Below, piece after piece: positions 30,401 through 34,790 of a DNA stretch of 64,000 nt. Made by a program: the position numbers and the translations under genes. The first letter of the stretch is position 1, and each line of letters begins with the position of its first letter. Origin of the DNA: Candidula unifasciata. Lineage: Eukaryota > Mollusca > Gastropoda > Stylommatophora > Geomitridae. The notes under the pieces are model-generated. The model searched no databases. It saw only the letters and a list, made by a program, of their open reading frames with translations, and was not told the DNA's origin. The stretch is taken from assembly GCA_905116865.2 (NCBI GenBank), contig CAJHNH020007957.1, positions 156,001-220,000 on the forward strand. Reading direction: 5' to 3'.

Positions 30401-30567
30401 GTAACAAACTCATTATGATCACCGCTGCTATCTATGATTTTGATGCTGAAAGTAACAAACTCATTGTGATCACAATTTTTTTTTGAGTGACACTTACTGC
30501 TCAGAGAGTCCCTCAAAATTCCATCATCATCCAAATCAAAATCATCACTGGCTCCAATGTAAGCCAT
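350..30567 (-). CDS. AKNA: AKNA-like gene, 14 coding exons visible, 3' end outside window
   Basis: Spliced minus-strand gene reconstructed from exon features listed separately. Splice phases match at all 13 junctions and the chain is open for 1069 codons. Residues 1-150 are acidic; 150-500 are low complexity and Ser/Gln/Glu rich; about 501-550 form a Leu/Lys/Gln-rich helix (LLHDRLTQEALKRKQ, then YSNLLTKYAQAELTIDQMR) that resembles the block typical of AKNA proteins; about 640-910 hold further predicted coiled coil (HDTLRRAYLQVKDEYNVLRR; RKLEKRVDQLREDYNTN; RDQLVRENRLKIN); the rest is Ser/Arg-rich. Vertebrate AKNA is a centrosomal microtubule-organising protein, earlier described as an AT-hook factor; whether this copy does the same is inference. 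The start is the ATG of the 30498-30567 exon; an upstream 5'UTR exon may exist (a ctgcag acceptor-like site abuts the ATG) but was not found. Another large coiled-coil protein remains possible. Confidence 0.68.
541..568 (+). repeat. poly(A) tract
   Basis: Run of about 24 A residues. On the plus strand it could be the tail of a decayed retroposon, but the sequence before it is not recognised. Confidence 0.85.
630..870 (-). mobile_element. LINE 3'-terminal coding relic
   Basis: Minus-strand reading, with breaks, gives text like IRKRQSVFFGHVMRKK and KGRRVRDRPKEFMLDGL. This is the GHVMR...GRRxRGRP tail seen after the reverse transcriptase of many animal non-LTR elements. It is degenerate and has no intact frame. 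Confidence 0.7.
1010..1210 (-). mobile_element. LINE 3'-terminal coding relic
   Basis: Reads LLQGTVVGSRRRGRQRRNWNDN... on the minus strand, the GRRRGRQRxxWxDNIK tail typical of another LINE group. Probably a separate insertion from the 630-870 relic. Both lie in the intron between AKNA-like exons 13 and 14. Confidence 0.75.
1370..1586 (-). CDS. AKNA: AKNA-like exon 13
   Basis: 217 bp, residues about 968-1039. Acceptor ctaccatag/AGGGTGG; donor gacag/gttggt (weaker than consensus). The peptide is Ser/Arg/Asp-rich with RPSR and DRP motifs repeated (DGRPSRSNSL, TDRPSSRASN, DPDRPLSRSG), so probably disordered and phosphorylatable. Phase 1 in, phase 2 out, consistent with neighbours. Confidence 0.72.
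1695..2240 (-). mobile_element. RNase H-type LINE fragment, family A copy 1
   Basis: The minus strand contains a decayed RNase H end: MEVEAVTAAF near 2218, then GVQGNEQADRLV near 2040, then a tail (DALEQTAHPYINRLMQLGG). Nucleotide similarity continues on the low side (caatgaagagttga near 1772). Homologous to 12625-13170 and 52530-53030. Interrupted by frameshifts and stops. Confidence 0.75.
2568..2640 (-). CDS. AKNA: AKNA-like exon 12
   Basis: 73 bp, residues about 944-967 (DERAPKIVRHGSHSSDQDSL...). Acceptor tctacctccag; donor ttag/gtaatt. Phase 0 in, phase 1 out; joining to exon 13 gives Arg-Leu-Glu-Gly-Gly. Confidence 0.75.
2728..3025 (-). mobile_element. R1 interspersed repeat (SINE-like)
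   Basis: Near full-length copy of a family found at least eight times here. In minus sense it opens with gtgtgggttccggggccc, carries a core catgtcgtaagagtcgacta, and ends in a GAA-rich tail (here gaagaagaag). The fixed ends and A/G-rich tail suggest a SINE or other retroposed element; no Pol III boxes were confirmed. Confidence 0.75.
3140..3295 (-). mobile_element. Diverged repeat sharing the R1 core
   Basis: In minus sense it contains gaatgtcataagaggcaact, matching the R1 core, but the flanks differ from R1. Possibly another SINE family with the same central domain. Confidence 0.45.
3666..3771 (-). CDS. AKNA: AKNA-like exon 11
   Basis: 106 bp, residues about 908-943 (WEKLNKREQEVKQHRMSPV..., ending GVVYNQQ). 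Acceptor aatatattgcag; donor caacag/gtaaaa. One base completes the split Val codon of exon 10; ends in phase 0. The first half continues the coiled coil of exons 9-10. Confidence 0.8.
3998..5220. repeat. 43-bp minisatellite, about 28 copies
   Basis: Tandem 43-bp unit with core agtttctaagtccc(c/a)tcac and cagtaataacacaacatatc. Units differ at a few fixed sites (c/a, c/t). It starts about 230 bp upstream (minus sense) of AKNA-like exon 11, in intron 10. Confidence 0.97.
5860..6115 (-). mobile_element. SINE S1 copy
   Basis: Plus reading runs tgccttcaggcactgggcat, tagggctagacctg, caatcagcacctggttggtg, ttcccaggacttaacctggt, then toward a tRNA-like head (gatctgaccccacgac). Head-to-tail orientation is therefore minus. 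Same family as 9105-9385. Confidence 0.85.
6452..6508 (-). CDS. AKNA: AKNA-like exon 10
   Basis: 57 bp, residues about 889-907 (RDQLVRENRLKINDRKNS). Acceptor tttctgtgacaag; donor tctgt/gtaagt. Phase 2 on both sides. Charged and heptad-like, continuing the coiled coil. Confidence 0.78.
7000..7345 (-). mobile_element. tRNA-derived SINE S3
   Basis: In minus sense the element opens gtggtcttaaggtatggtgt and has a Pol III B-box-like ggttcaccc at 7281-7289, after which the body runs to about 7000. It ends in a TTTATG-rich stretch (plus strand) next to tttatgtttatgtttat. Only copy recognised in this window. Confidence 0.65.
7506..7570 (-). CDS. AKNA: AKNA-like exon 9
   Basis: 65 bp, residues about 868-888 (QLDEICTEMPDMFRLSPEIQA). 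Acceptor cattttcttcag; donor gccag/gtaag. Phase 0 in, phase 2 out. Too short to stand alone; accepted because phases and sites fit exons 8 and 10 exactly. Confidence 0.8.
7757..8585. repeat. 22-bp AT-rich minisatellite, about 38 copies, with 4-unit higher order
   Basis: Unit acagtttagtataatatatg plus aa. Variants (ttaagtatta, tattaaac, ataagaaac) recur in fixed order every 88 bp: the aagtatta variant lies near 8051, 8139 and 8227. Located in intron 8, about 190 bp upstream (minus sense) of exon 9. Confidence 0.95.
8735..8905 (-). mobile_element. SINE S1 copy
   Basis: Contains actcagtgggtgatatggtc, tgccggccgccttgacttcc and cctggtacccgtttttggct, ending toward the tRNA-like head (tggatttaaaccctaga). 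Truncated at its tail end. Confidence 0.82.
9105..9385 (+). mobile_element. SINE S1, best full-length copy
   Basis: Starts with a tRNA-related head (actcgcctgcggatcgggag) and a perfect Pol III B box ggttcgagtcc at 9155-9165. The body follows (ccttggctcccaggttgacc, ccctgggaagtgaaggtg, ggtctattaaatatagctct), with a tail of repeated tttac. Reference for the other S1 copies in this window. Confidence 0.88.
9386..10010. other. Intron 8 sequence without recognised features
   Basis: No gene, array or repeat family was recognised. Small open frames here (for example 9689-9913) have no domain and no supporting splice sites. Confidence 0.5.
10012..10215 (-). mobile_element. R1 repeat, truncated
   Basis: Plus reading shows ccagctgtaaactccagtgg, aaagttcttgttgtttatcc and ttacagatctggattatttg, as in the other R1 copies. 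The half with the gtcgta core is missing. Confidence 0.75.
10255..10435 (+). mobile_element. SINE S1 copy, head missing
   Basis: Begins in the body (ctgaccttggctcccaggga), then aagtcctgggaaataaaagt and caactgatctatacaaatat, ending in tttacttcac. No tRNA-like head; 5'-truncated. It lies about 60 bp from the donor side of AKNA-like exon 8. Confidence 0.78.
10498..10736 (-). CDS. AKNA: AKNA-like exon 8
   Basis: 239 bp, residues about 788-867. Acceptor ggctgtttcag; donor gtcatg/gtaagt. Phase 1 in, phase 0 out. The first half is Asn/Ser-rich linker; the second half is coiled coil (ARKLEKRVDQLREDYNTNMD...) and ends EGVREIEHIVM, which runs straight into QLDEICTEM of exon 9. Confidence 0.85.
10785..11312. 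repeat. Degenerate 16-17-bp minisatellite
   Basis: Units like gtaaaacttgataagagtaa and gtaaaacttgttaaaa alternate for about 520 bp, with frequent single-base length changes. The nearest unit is about 50 bp upstream (minus sense) of the exon 8 acceptor. Confidence 0.92.
11318..11645 (-). mobile_element. Diverged R1-like repeat
   Basis: Starts at its A/G-tail end (ttcttcttcttctttttctt), then accagctataactggttgtg and a later atgcagactgttggttcaat, as in R1. The middle differs, so this is a subfamily or an R1 with other sequence inserted. Confidence 0.5.
11970..12240. repeat. Degenerate tandem array (gactggacagaa units)
   Basis: Repeated variants of gactggacagaactgact with spacers. Two longer units share attaatgggatgtaagtgac at about 11990 and 12055. 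It ends about 45 bp inside the intron from the exon 7 donor. Confidence 0.75.
12283..12401 (-). CDS. AKNA: AKNA-like exon 7
   Basis: 119 bp, residues about 748-787 (GMRFDEINDTVENNLKERS..., then RRRDDSRE). Acceptor ttatttttttcag; donor gagaag/gtcaga (non-consensus beyond +3). The first base completes an Arg codon left by exon 6 (AG+A). Charged, partly helical. Confidence 0.75.
12625..13170 (-). mobile_element. RNase H-type LINE fragment, family A copy 2
   Basis: Minus reading: MRMEVEAIMAAFCWLESC, IVTDSQSMLQKNELV (the TDS box of RNase H), then CPGNSGVRGNKQADRLDDAA (RGNxxAD box). Broken by frameshifts. It stops at the same upstream point as copy 1 (cctccacctccattctca). Confidence 0.82.
13405..13895. 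repeat. 40-bp minisatellite, about 12 copies
   Basis: Unit tgagtagatggttgtctgca plus ttgatggaaggctgtataaa. Because 40 is not a multiple of 3 and the unit lacks minus-strand stops, all three minus frames stay open with the same cycling peptide (HLYSLPSMQTTIYSFIQPSI). Lies about 115 bp into intron 6 from the exon 6 donor. Confidence 0.97.
14010..14221 (-). CDS. AKNA: AKNA-like exon 6, with GC donor
   Basis: 212 bp, residues about 678-747. Acceptor tttatttaccacag. The peptide is strongly helical (LESFFTLLDGGHLSLENQEL, HDTLRRAYLQVKDEYNVLRR). The donor is ttcag/gcaagt: a GC-AG intron with otherwise perfect consensus, and it is the only site that gives the phase (2) required by exon 7. Confidence 0.82.
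14480..14845 (-). mobile_element. SINE S1 copy with internal triplication
   Basis: The S1 body (accaatcaggaatcaacgga, tttacttcccaggagtttac, aggctgatatgcctggtggg) lies at 14630-14840. Ahead of it a 38-bp segment (ggtgatatggtcacaattat, gaccttgacctcccag) is repeated three times at 14485-14605; it corresponds to the gtgatgtggtca portion of S1. Confidence 0.7.
14850..15525. other. Intron 5 sequence without recognised features
   Basis: No coding match, array or known repeat was recognised. An 'aagataagacaagataacat' simple-sequence patch lies near 15366. Confidence 0.5.
15529..15740 (+). mobile_element. tRNA-derived SINE S2, plus copy
   Basis: Pol III A box tagcgtagttgg at 15534-15545 fits TRGCNNAGYNGG; B box ggttcactccc lies at 15593-15603. 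The body follows (cagaaaagccacatttctcc, ggttgcgatatccataatac) and ends at acaaacaaacaaac. A second, inverted copy is at 60970-61155. Confidence 0.85.
15758..15963 (-). CDS. AKNA: AKNA-like exon 5
   Basis: 206 bp, residues about 609-677. Acceptor cattatttcag; donor gagcgg/gtaatc. Phase 1 in (G+AT gives Asp), phase 0 out. Linker sequence (DQSDRGSHPAQGNQSSASRL) changing to a helical end (VETVKSDLLLGAKNMEER) that continues into exon 6. Confidence 0.85.
16362..16740 (-). mobile_element. R1 repeat plus a partial tandem end
   Basis: Plus reading begins in a long cttcttctt run (tail end), then gaaaactctggaggaaagtt, attagtcgactcttatgaca and gggccctggaacccacacgg. A second fragment of the same end (atgacatgcctgggaaggag) follows at 16655-16735. 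Confidence 0.8.
16896..16970. repeat. 24-bp tandem repeat, 3 copies
   Basis: Unit gatgaattatgagttaggtt plus atgg, with small variants. Confidence 0.85.
17403..17540. repeat. 28-bp tandem repeat, 5 copies
   Basis: Unit acaatacttgcagatttcaa plus tcacatag, nearly identical copies. The last copy ends about 31 bp from the exon 4 donor, so the array occupies the very start of intron 4. Confidence 0.97.
17571..18951 (-). CDS. AKNA: AKNA-like exon 4 (large exon with the AKNA block)
   Basis: 1381 bp, residues about 149-608. Acceptor taactaccacag; donor gcacag/gtaagag. The start is acidic (GVLIDGVDLSRDSINESDET), then EEEENEERRK and a long Ser/Gln-rich disordered part. The diagnostic segment is near residues 501-550 (LLHDRLTQEALKRKQATELF and LLTKYAQAELTIDQMR), which matches the conserved AKNA block in spacing and chemistry. 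After it comes a Ser/Pro-rich tail (GDSPTPSQAQSGVMSPALSQ). Phase 0 in, phase 1 out. This exon carries most of the evidence for the family call. Confidence 0.85.
19040..19215 (+). mobile_element. R2 interspersed repeat, copy 1
   Basis: Shares ctgtaaaccacaacacaaca and agccatttt-like ends with 47630-47805, and contains catgtcataaaaggcaatta, a version of the R1 core. Followed by an A/G-rich agaagaagaaaagaag end. Strand is taken from that tail. Confidence 0.6.
19246..19312. repeat. (ATA/AAT)n microsatellite
   Basis: Imperfect ataataataatagtaataaa runs for about 65 bases. Confidence 0.9.
19560..19865 (+). mobile_element. LINE coding relic (region after RT)
   Basis: Broken plus-strand reading gives a YQCQTWTL-like stretch near 19620, then RRRGSKKPTLNLISRQQIKG and FGHVSILTTDREPQKAWKQR. 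This matches the YGxxTW...GHVxR region downstream of reverse transcriptase in LINEs. Confidence 0.65.
19866..20430. other. Unassigned intron 3 sequence
   Basis: No clear feature. A plus reading around 20170-20280 (SERLYEEVQQLAWHVEKWQL) hints at decayed RT thumb sequence, but it is too short to call. Confidence 0.35.
20535..20705 (-). mobile_element. SINE S1 copy, diverged
   Basis: Contains gggcatatgagtctagacgc, accaatcagccatcaatgtt, ctgcctttgcttccctattt and ttaggctgggtcaaccagag in the S1 order. Confidence 0.75.
20937..21104 (-). CDS. AKNA: AKNA-like exon 3
   Basis: 168 bp, residues about 93-148 (ASKEDINFVRQIEKYDVISP, then SSFLGFLDPGDSTLDKPHDY). Acceptor aaaactccacag; donor cagaag/gtaaga. 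Phase 0 on both sides, so skipping it would keep the frame. Confidence 0.85.
21480..21665. repeat. 28-bp tandem repeat, about 6 copies
   Basis: Unit gtagcagtcacagacacaag plus atcaacat. Shares its cacaga and atcaacat words with the adjacent 34-bp array, so the two probably have a common origin. Confidence 0.93.
21690..22020. repeat. 34-bp tandem repeat, about 9 copies
   Basis: Unit tagagccacagaaatagtgt plus aaaaaatcaacattg, increasingly diverged toward 22020. Two further relatives lie at 22368-22440 (ggagagacacataaatagtg). The long minus-strand frame over it (CGSTMLIFYT cycles) is a repeat artefact. Confidence 0.92.
22040..23100. other. Intron 2 sequence, mostly unassigned
   Basis: Apart from an S1 fragment near 22590-22690 nothing was recognised. 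A poly(C) run followed by tccaccccaccc lies at 23106-23133. Confidence 0.4.
22590..22690 (-). mobile_element. SINE S1 fragment
   Basis: Contains gatgtggccagactttgcca, ttactttcctggaattttct and ttttaagccaggctgactgg, a diverged middle part of S1. Confidence 0.6.
23217..23422 (-). CDS. AKNA: AKNA-like exon 2
   Basis: 206 bp, residues about 24-92. Acceptor ttccgttgcaag; donor gctagag/gtcggt (weak after GT). It begins ASLIIDDDGIIQDDIDIYQP and contains GRWTDSGIGGGDHQSGTS. The split codon with exon 1 (A+GG) gives Arg. Very acidic at both ends. DDDGIIQD repeats the DDDGILRD of exon 1. Confidence 0.8.
23570..23650. repeat. Short duplicated segment with poly(C)/poly(A)
   Basis: atctgcatctaattaacatg occurs twice about 34 bp apart (near 23572 and 23604), the second followed by a C run and an A run. 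Confidence 0.8.
23680..24300 (-). mobile_element. Two R1 repeats in direct tandem
   Basis: Copy one spans about 23680-24010 and copy two about 24020-24300. Both carry aaactccagtgg- or agctctggtggaaagttctg-type starts, a gtctattcttgtt segment and a gggccc(c)-rich end. Copy two has lost most of the gtcgta core. Confidence 0.78.
24664..25324. repeat. 51-bp minisatellite, left block, about 13 copies
   Basis: Unit aacaaactcattatgatcac, then c(g/a)ct(a)(c/g)tatctctgat, then attgctgctgaaagt. Being 51 bp and stop-poor it is open on both strands: plus SDIAAESNKLIMITATI, minus GDHNEFVTFSSNIRDSS. Units vary mainly at the gctact/actagt site. It is the left half of one array split by the LINE at 25325-29945. 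Confidence 0.97.
25533..25552 (+). promoter_or_regulatory. T-arm-like hairpin in the LINE leader
   Basis: ctgggg and ccccag form a perfect 6-bp stem around an 8-nt loop (gtgcgaat). It resembles a tRNA T-arm, with tgcgaat in place of ttcgaat. Function unknown; it could be part of a leader RNA fold. Confidence 0.4.
25971..29927 (+). pseudogene. LINE polyprotein: endonuclease, RT, RNase H (broken)
   Basis: Replicates the element by target-primed reverse transcription. Endonuclease from about 26181 (MLNILQLNICGIRNK), GDFNG box at 26557, SDHKP box near 26782. RT 27480-28330: YRPISL near 27665, FVDLQQAYDRVW near 27890, LPQGSSLSC near 28070, YADD at 28157-28168. RNase H: TDGS at 29058, TDS near 29268, GNDRADRLAKK near 29418. 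C-terminal CQLC...EHHLFEC cluster near 29718; stop TAA at 29925. The frame is broken by shifts near 26430 (at an A7 run), near 27330 and in 28344-28400, and by a TGA at 28782-28784, so this copy is inactive. Damage is light, which suggests a fairly recent insertion. Confidence 0.9.
29946..30477. repeat. 51-bp minisatellite, right block, about 10 copies
   Basis: Continuation of the 24664-25324 array after the LINE, with the same unit types. The last copy is diverged (tgctatctatgattttgatg) and ends about 20 bp from the exon 1 donor. In minus sense each unit contains gtttgttactttcag/cag, which looks like a 3' splice site. Confidence 0.96.
30498..30567 (-). CDS. AKNA: AKNA-like exon 1 (start codon)
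   Basis: 70 bp, residues 1-23 (MAYIGASDDFDLDDDGILRD...). ATG at 30567-30565; donor gagca/gtaagt. Phase 1 out, fitting exon 2. Upstream in minus sense agatctgcag immediately precedes aaATG, so the coding start may open a second exon after an unfound 5'UTR exon. If intron 1 were retained the frame would run into the 51-bp array. Confidence 0.78.
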
Positions 30568-30619
30568 TTCTGCAGATCTTCTCAACACTTGTTTGAACTT
30601 CCCTGAGTGTTCTTTGTCT

Positions 30620-31320
30620 TCTTGGTTAGAATTCTAACTTGCATGATTCTCTGTAGTTATAAAGACAAGTTACCCTTTATGGTTCTGGCAGCTGCAAACT
30701 AACTAGCCAGTTTGTTCAACTGAAAATTTGAAAATAGTGGAATAATTTCAAGTAGTGAAAATAATATATTATCAGTTGTTTGAAACAAGCACTATTCCAT
30801 ATTTCCAAATGAAAATGTTTCATTCTACCAGACAGAGGTATGTAATTCAATGCCCATAGTGATGGTTAGTGTGGATAGAAAGACCAGCATTTAAGTTAGT
30901 TGCGTATCCTTTACAGGATGTTGCAGAACCAACCCCAGCGTTTTTGGCTGTTGTGGTTTTTCTAGGCAAATTTATGTCCAGTAGTTTGCCGACTGGATGG
31001 TCGGCTTCTCGATACCACTGTCGAAACCAGCTCAAGGCTTTTAGCATTTACTGGCTGTAAACTTCAACTCGCAGTGGAGCACAGATATTCAATCAATTCA
31101 CAACAAGTCCTTTGTAGAGTCGTTCATGATGGTATGGATTGTGCAGCTACATTTTTCTATGGGAAGAAGAAGATAGTCTCAAACCAATTATCTGGTGTCA
31201 CCTTTAACAGTAGGTTCCAGTCTTATAATTATTTTCTTCTTTTATAGACTCCAGCAAAACGGGGATCCAGATAAAGTTACTGTGGAGCGGCGGACCAGGC
31301 TGATATTCTGAATGATCAAC
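30620..31320. other. Upstream flank of the AKNA-like coding start
   Basis: No repeat family or gene recognised. Position suggests promoter or first-intron sequence of the AKNA-like gene, but no TATA, CpG cluster or initiator could be assigned. Confidence 0.4.
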
Positions 31321-31344
31321 AAGAAGTAAGATTTTTGGGAGAAC

Positions 31345-31485
31345 CAAGCTGTGACTGTTAATCTGAATCAAAGGCCAACCAAGTTGTGACTGTTAATCTG
31401 CATCAATGACCAACCAAGTTGTGACTGTTAATCTGCATCAATGACCAACCAAGCTGTGACTGTTAATCTGCATCAATGACCAAAC
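31345..31485. repeat. 35-bp tandem repeat, 4 copies
   Basis: Unit gaccaaccaagttgtgactg plus ttaatctgcatcaat; the first copy has gaatcaaaggcc and the last is incomplete. Confidence 0.9.
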
Positions 31486-31717
31486 TGCAAGAATAAAATA
31501 TTAAAAGGGATGTGGTCAGACAAAACTATATACAGGAAGCCAAAGAAGAATAAGAAAACAACACAGAACTGGCGTCATCAGCCGCTACACACTGAGATGG
31601 TTTACTAGAGAGGGGATTCAAGCACTTACGGATTGAATGCTGCAATGAGGAAAATATGTCTACTAACTAGGAATGAGCAAGACAACGTATTAATGGTGTA
31701 CTATTATTTAACAAACA

Positions 31718-31912
31718 ATTCTTCTTCTTCTTTTTCCCGTTCACCAACTGTCAACTCCGGTGAAAAGTTCTGGTTGTTCACATCTGGACTCTAGTCCTGT
31801 TCTGGCACCTGAGTGTTGCCTCCATCCATTTTACAGATCTGAATCATGAGTATGCAGACTGTTGGTTCCTTGCCTCTCAGGCAGATGCACTGTGACTTCA
31901 AAGGAATATAAA
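31718..31912 (-). mobile_element. R1 repeat, truncated
   Basis: Starts with ttcttcttctttttcccgtt (tail end), then tcaactccggtgaaaagttc and ttggttccttgcctctcagg. The gtcgta core end is absent. Confidence 0.78.
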
Positions 31913-31914
31913 CT

Positions 31915-34565
31915 GCAATATAAACCTGGTGTCATGAAGTGATCACACCCACCCCTACACATTCGACTATTCGTGACGTTAACACCCCTAGCGGGCAGGT
32001 AACATTTCAAATATAGACCCGTCCGGTGGATATATAGTTCATCATATCTATTTATACCTTTATCTGGCGTAATAGGTATTTCTATATGCTCTAGGTGTCT
32101 TGTGAAGTCTACATTTTCAAACTTACAGTTGTGGGGTAGAGATTTCCTAGATTAATATTCATATTTCGAGAAGCCTTTTTACTCCTCGGCGTATTGATTT
32201 GGGAGCTTCTTTTTTCGGAAGTGACGCTAAGTCTTCTCCGCTTCATTCTCTGCCAGACTTCCAAGTGATCAGAAGGGTTTTGCCTTTGTGCTTAAATTAT
32301 GTCCTGAACAAAGTACCAGTTTAATCTTTGGAGGAATCCTGAGCTTGGGTAAGTTGATTATAGTTTACGATTACAATGACATATGTCTCTATAAAGTTAA
32401 CCCGCTGCTGAAGGGAGGAAAGATTAAGCTATGAGACAGCACAGAATGAGACCATTCTTGGTGTCCAAGTACTCATGGCCACTTAAACCAAACCTTTCCC
32501 TTCGCAAGCTGAGAGCTTGTGCCCTACCTAACCCAATATTAATGTAAATGTTTTAATCTAACAAGCTACTCATTCTCTAACTAGTTGGGGGAAATCGGAT
32601 CGAGATTAAGCCAGCAGATTTAATTGGGTCAACGCACAGCGAGCAACACACAGTGATGTCAGAGGTTATTTATAGCAGACACTAACAAACATTGGGTCGA
32701 CTCATGTCAGTCGGTGGAGAATATAATATATACATATGTGAGAGAGAGGTGGTCTGAGTGACTACAAGTGCAGATGTGAATGTGGAGAGATGATGTTTTC
32801 TGTATAAAAGAGTCTATCTGTCTCCACTGTGGAACTTGTCTCCTATCTCTTTTACTGATTGACCAACAGAGATACATGGAGACTTGAACTGTCTCAATAT
32901 CCTGAGTGCTGTCCTTTGAGTGATTGCTAAAGGGTGGAGGGTATATGAATGAGCTGGCCATGTGACCTTTGAGATGATTACTAATTCTAAGTTCCTTCTT
33001 GACACAGGATGATATCTCCTTGGAGGCCAGGCAGTCAATCAGCAGTCCACAAAATCACCAACTACCACAACTCCACCATGGCAGACAACAAGGTGGAAGC
33101 CAGAGTGTAGGCATCAGCTTACAGGTCTCCCATTTGTCGTTATATCAGAGAACTCTCTCCAAGACCTTGTTTTGGCTCCAGTGGCTAAGAGACAGTTGTT
33201 GTAGGCCACCCATTTGTCATCAATCAAAGAGAACCTTCTTCAGGAGCTTTGTTGGGCTCCAGTGAATGAACTCTGTTTGTGACTGTGTTTACCAAAGCAA
33301 CCCCCAAATTAGCCTATTCAGATCATCATGAACCGATGAGTGCAGTGATGCTAACTGTGATTAGATAAGTAACCAGTCATTGTGGAAACATGCCTTGTGT
33401 TCTATTTACAGGTCCACTCTGAGTCACTATGATGATCACAGACTGTCTCGAAGGGTCTCTGGCTGATCCAGCAGTATCGCTTTGGTTTTGATCTCATTAT
33501 TCCAGTTGCTCTTTAATATCTTTGCTTGAGAATTAATGATGTATTTGTGTTGCATTTATTACATGTCTTTGGAAGTTTTCATTTTTGACTTGAGTGTCCA
33601 TCATTCACTGTTCAAACTGTCTAGAGTATTTGTATGTTTAACCATTAATCTTAATCTGTGTTAACATGGCTGTGATATTACAATATCATAGCCTGGGTGC
33701 TATCTTCTTATAGTAGTGGGGAGGCAGTCAGGTCGTTGTTGGGGCGAGGCTTGCTGGTGGATGTAATGTCCTAAATCCCTTCCCCTGCTAATAGTAGGGT
33801 ACTGCTGGGGTGACCGTTTATTAACCCTCACATAATGCTTCAGGTCCAAATGAACACTAGGCACTGCCACTGTTTTGAGCCGGGGAAAAATATTTTTGCT
33901 TCTGCCAGACTGTGGCCGTTGCTTTTTTGCTCCATTTGTAGACTGGAAGTATATAGTTTTGTTACCCAGCTTCTAAGTTGAGTGCATGGCGTGACACTGT
34001 GAGCTGCGGATTTCATTTGGAATGTTTTTCGACTGACCAACGTGGTGGTGTGATTTGTAGATTCAGAAAATGGCGCGATGCCGGTTGTCGCAATATTGGT
34101 GGGGCCATTATTTGATCAAAATTGATCACGTGTGCAACTGCTGATCTTTTGGTGACTTCTGCTACCATCAATGATGAACTGCATTTCTAACGTCAGACTG
34201 TTTGTGTTAGCACTTCGGATGGCTACCATATGCTTTTAATGCGAGTGTATGCTAGATTTGCTGAGACAGCAGCTTGTCAGTCTTTCCACAAGGGACTGTA
34301 ATAAACATTCTGTGTGTTTTTCGTTGGCACAGGAGCGGAGAAAAGTTGGGGTGACCCATTTGCTATGAAGCTGAAATTAAAATTACCAGATTACCAGTAG
34401 TTGGGATGTCCAGCCAAGTAGTGCCTAGGAATATTGTATATTCTGTAGTGCCATAGCCTGAGTTGCCATACTCCTGAAATAGGTTGGGTGTATATTGGCC
34501 ACGGGATACCCTTTAGACCAATACGAGCCGACACCTCAACATTATTTTATTTCAGAGTGCTGTTG
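31915..34565. other. Intergenic sequence, no gene recognised
   Basis: About 2.6 kb of mixed-composition sequence. At 32010-32345 it has a more complex, GC-balanced texture ending in a plus-strand donor-like gggtaagttg (near 32347), so a 5'UTR exon or unrecognised repeat is possible. Open frames (for example 32707-32961, 33840-34040) have no domain or matching splice sites. Confidence 0.45.
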
Positions 34566-34569
34566 GTTC

Positions 34570-34790
34570 TTAAGGAGTACCCAGCCACAGTATGCATGCA
34601 TGTGTACATTTTTTAGTACCTAGCCTCAGTATGCATGCATGTGTGAATTCTTGAGTACCCAGCCTCAGTATGACTGCATGTGTGAATTCTTGAGTACCCA
34701 GTCTCTGTATGCACACATGTGTGAATTTTTGAGTACCCAGTCTCTGTATGCACACATGTGTGAATTCTTGAGTGCCCAGCCATGTTAACG
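34570..34790. repeat. 42-bp tandem repeat, about 5 copies
   Basis: Unit gagtacccagcctcagtatg, catgcatgtgtgaattctt. 42 is divisible by 3, so the minus frame cycles LGTQEFTHVCIQR. A short A run and G run (34870-34892) follow. Confidence 0.93.

Noticed and set aside
31715..31912. Coding exon near the ttcttctt tract
   Set aside because: Matches the R1 repeat family along its whole length.
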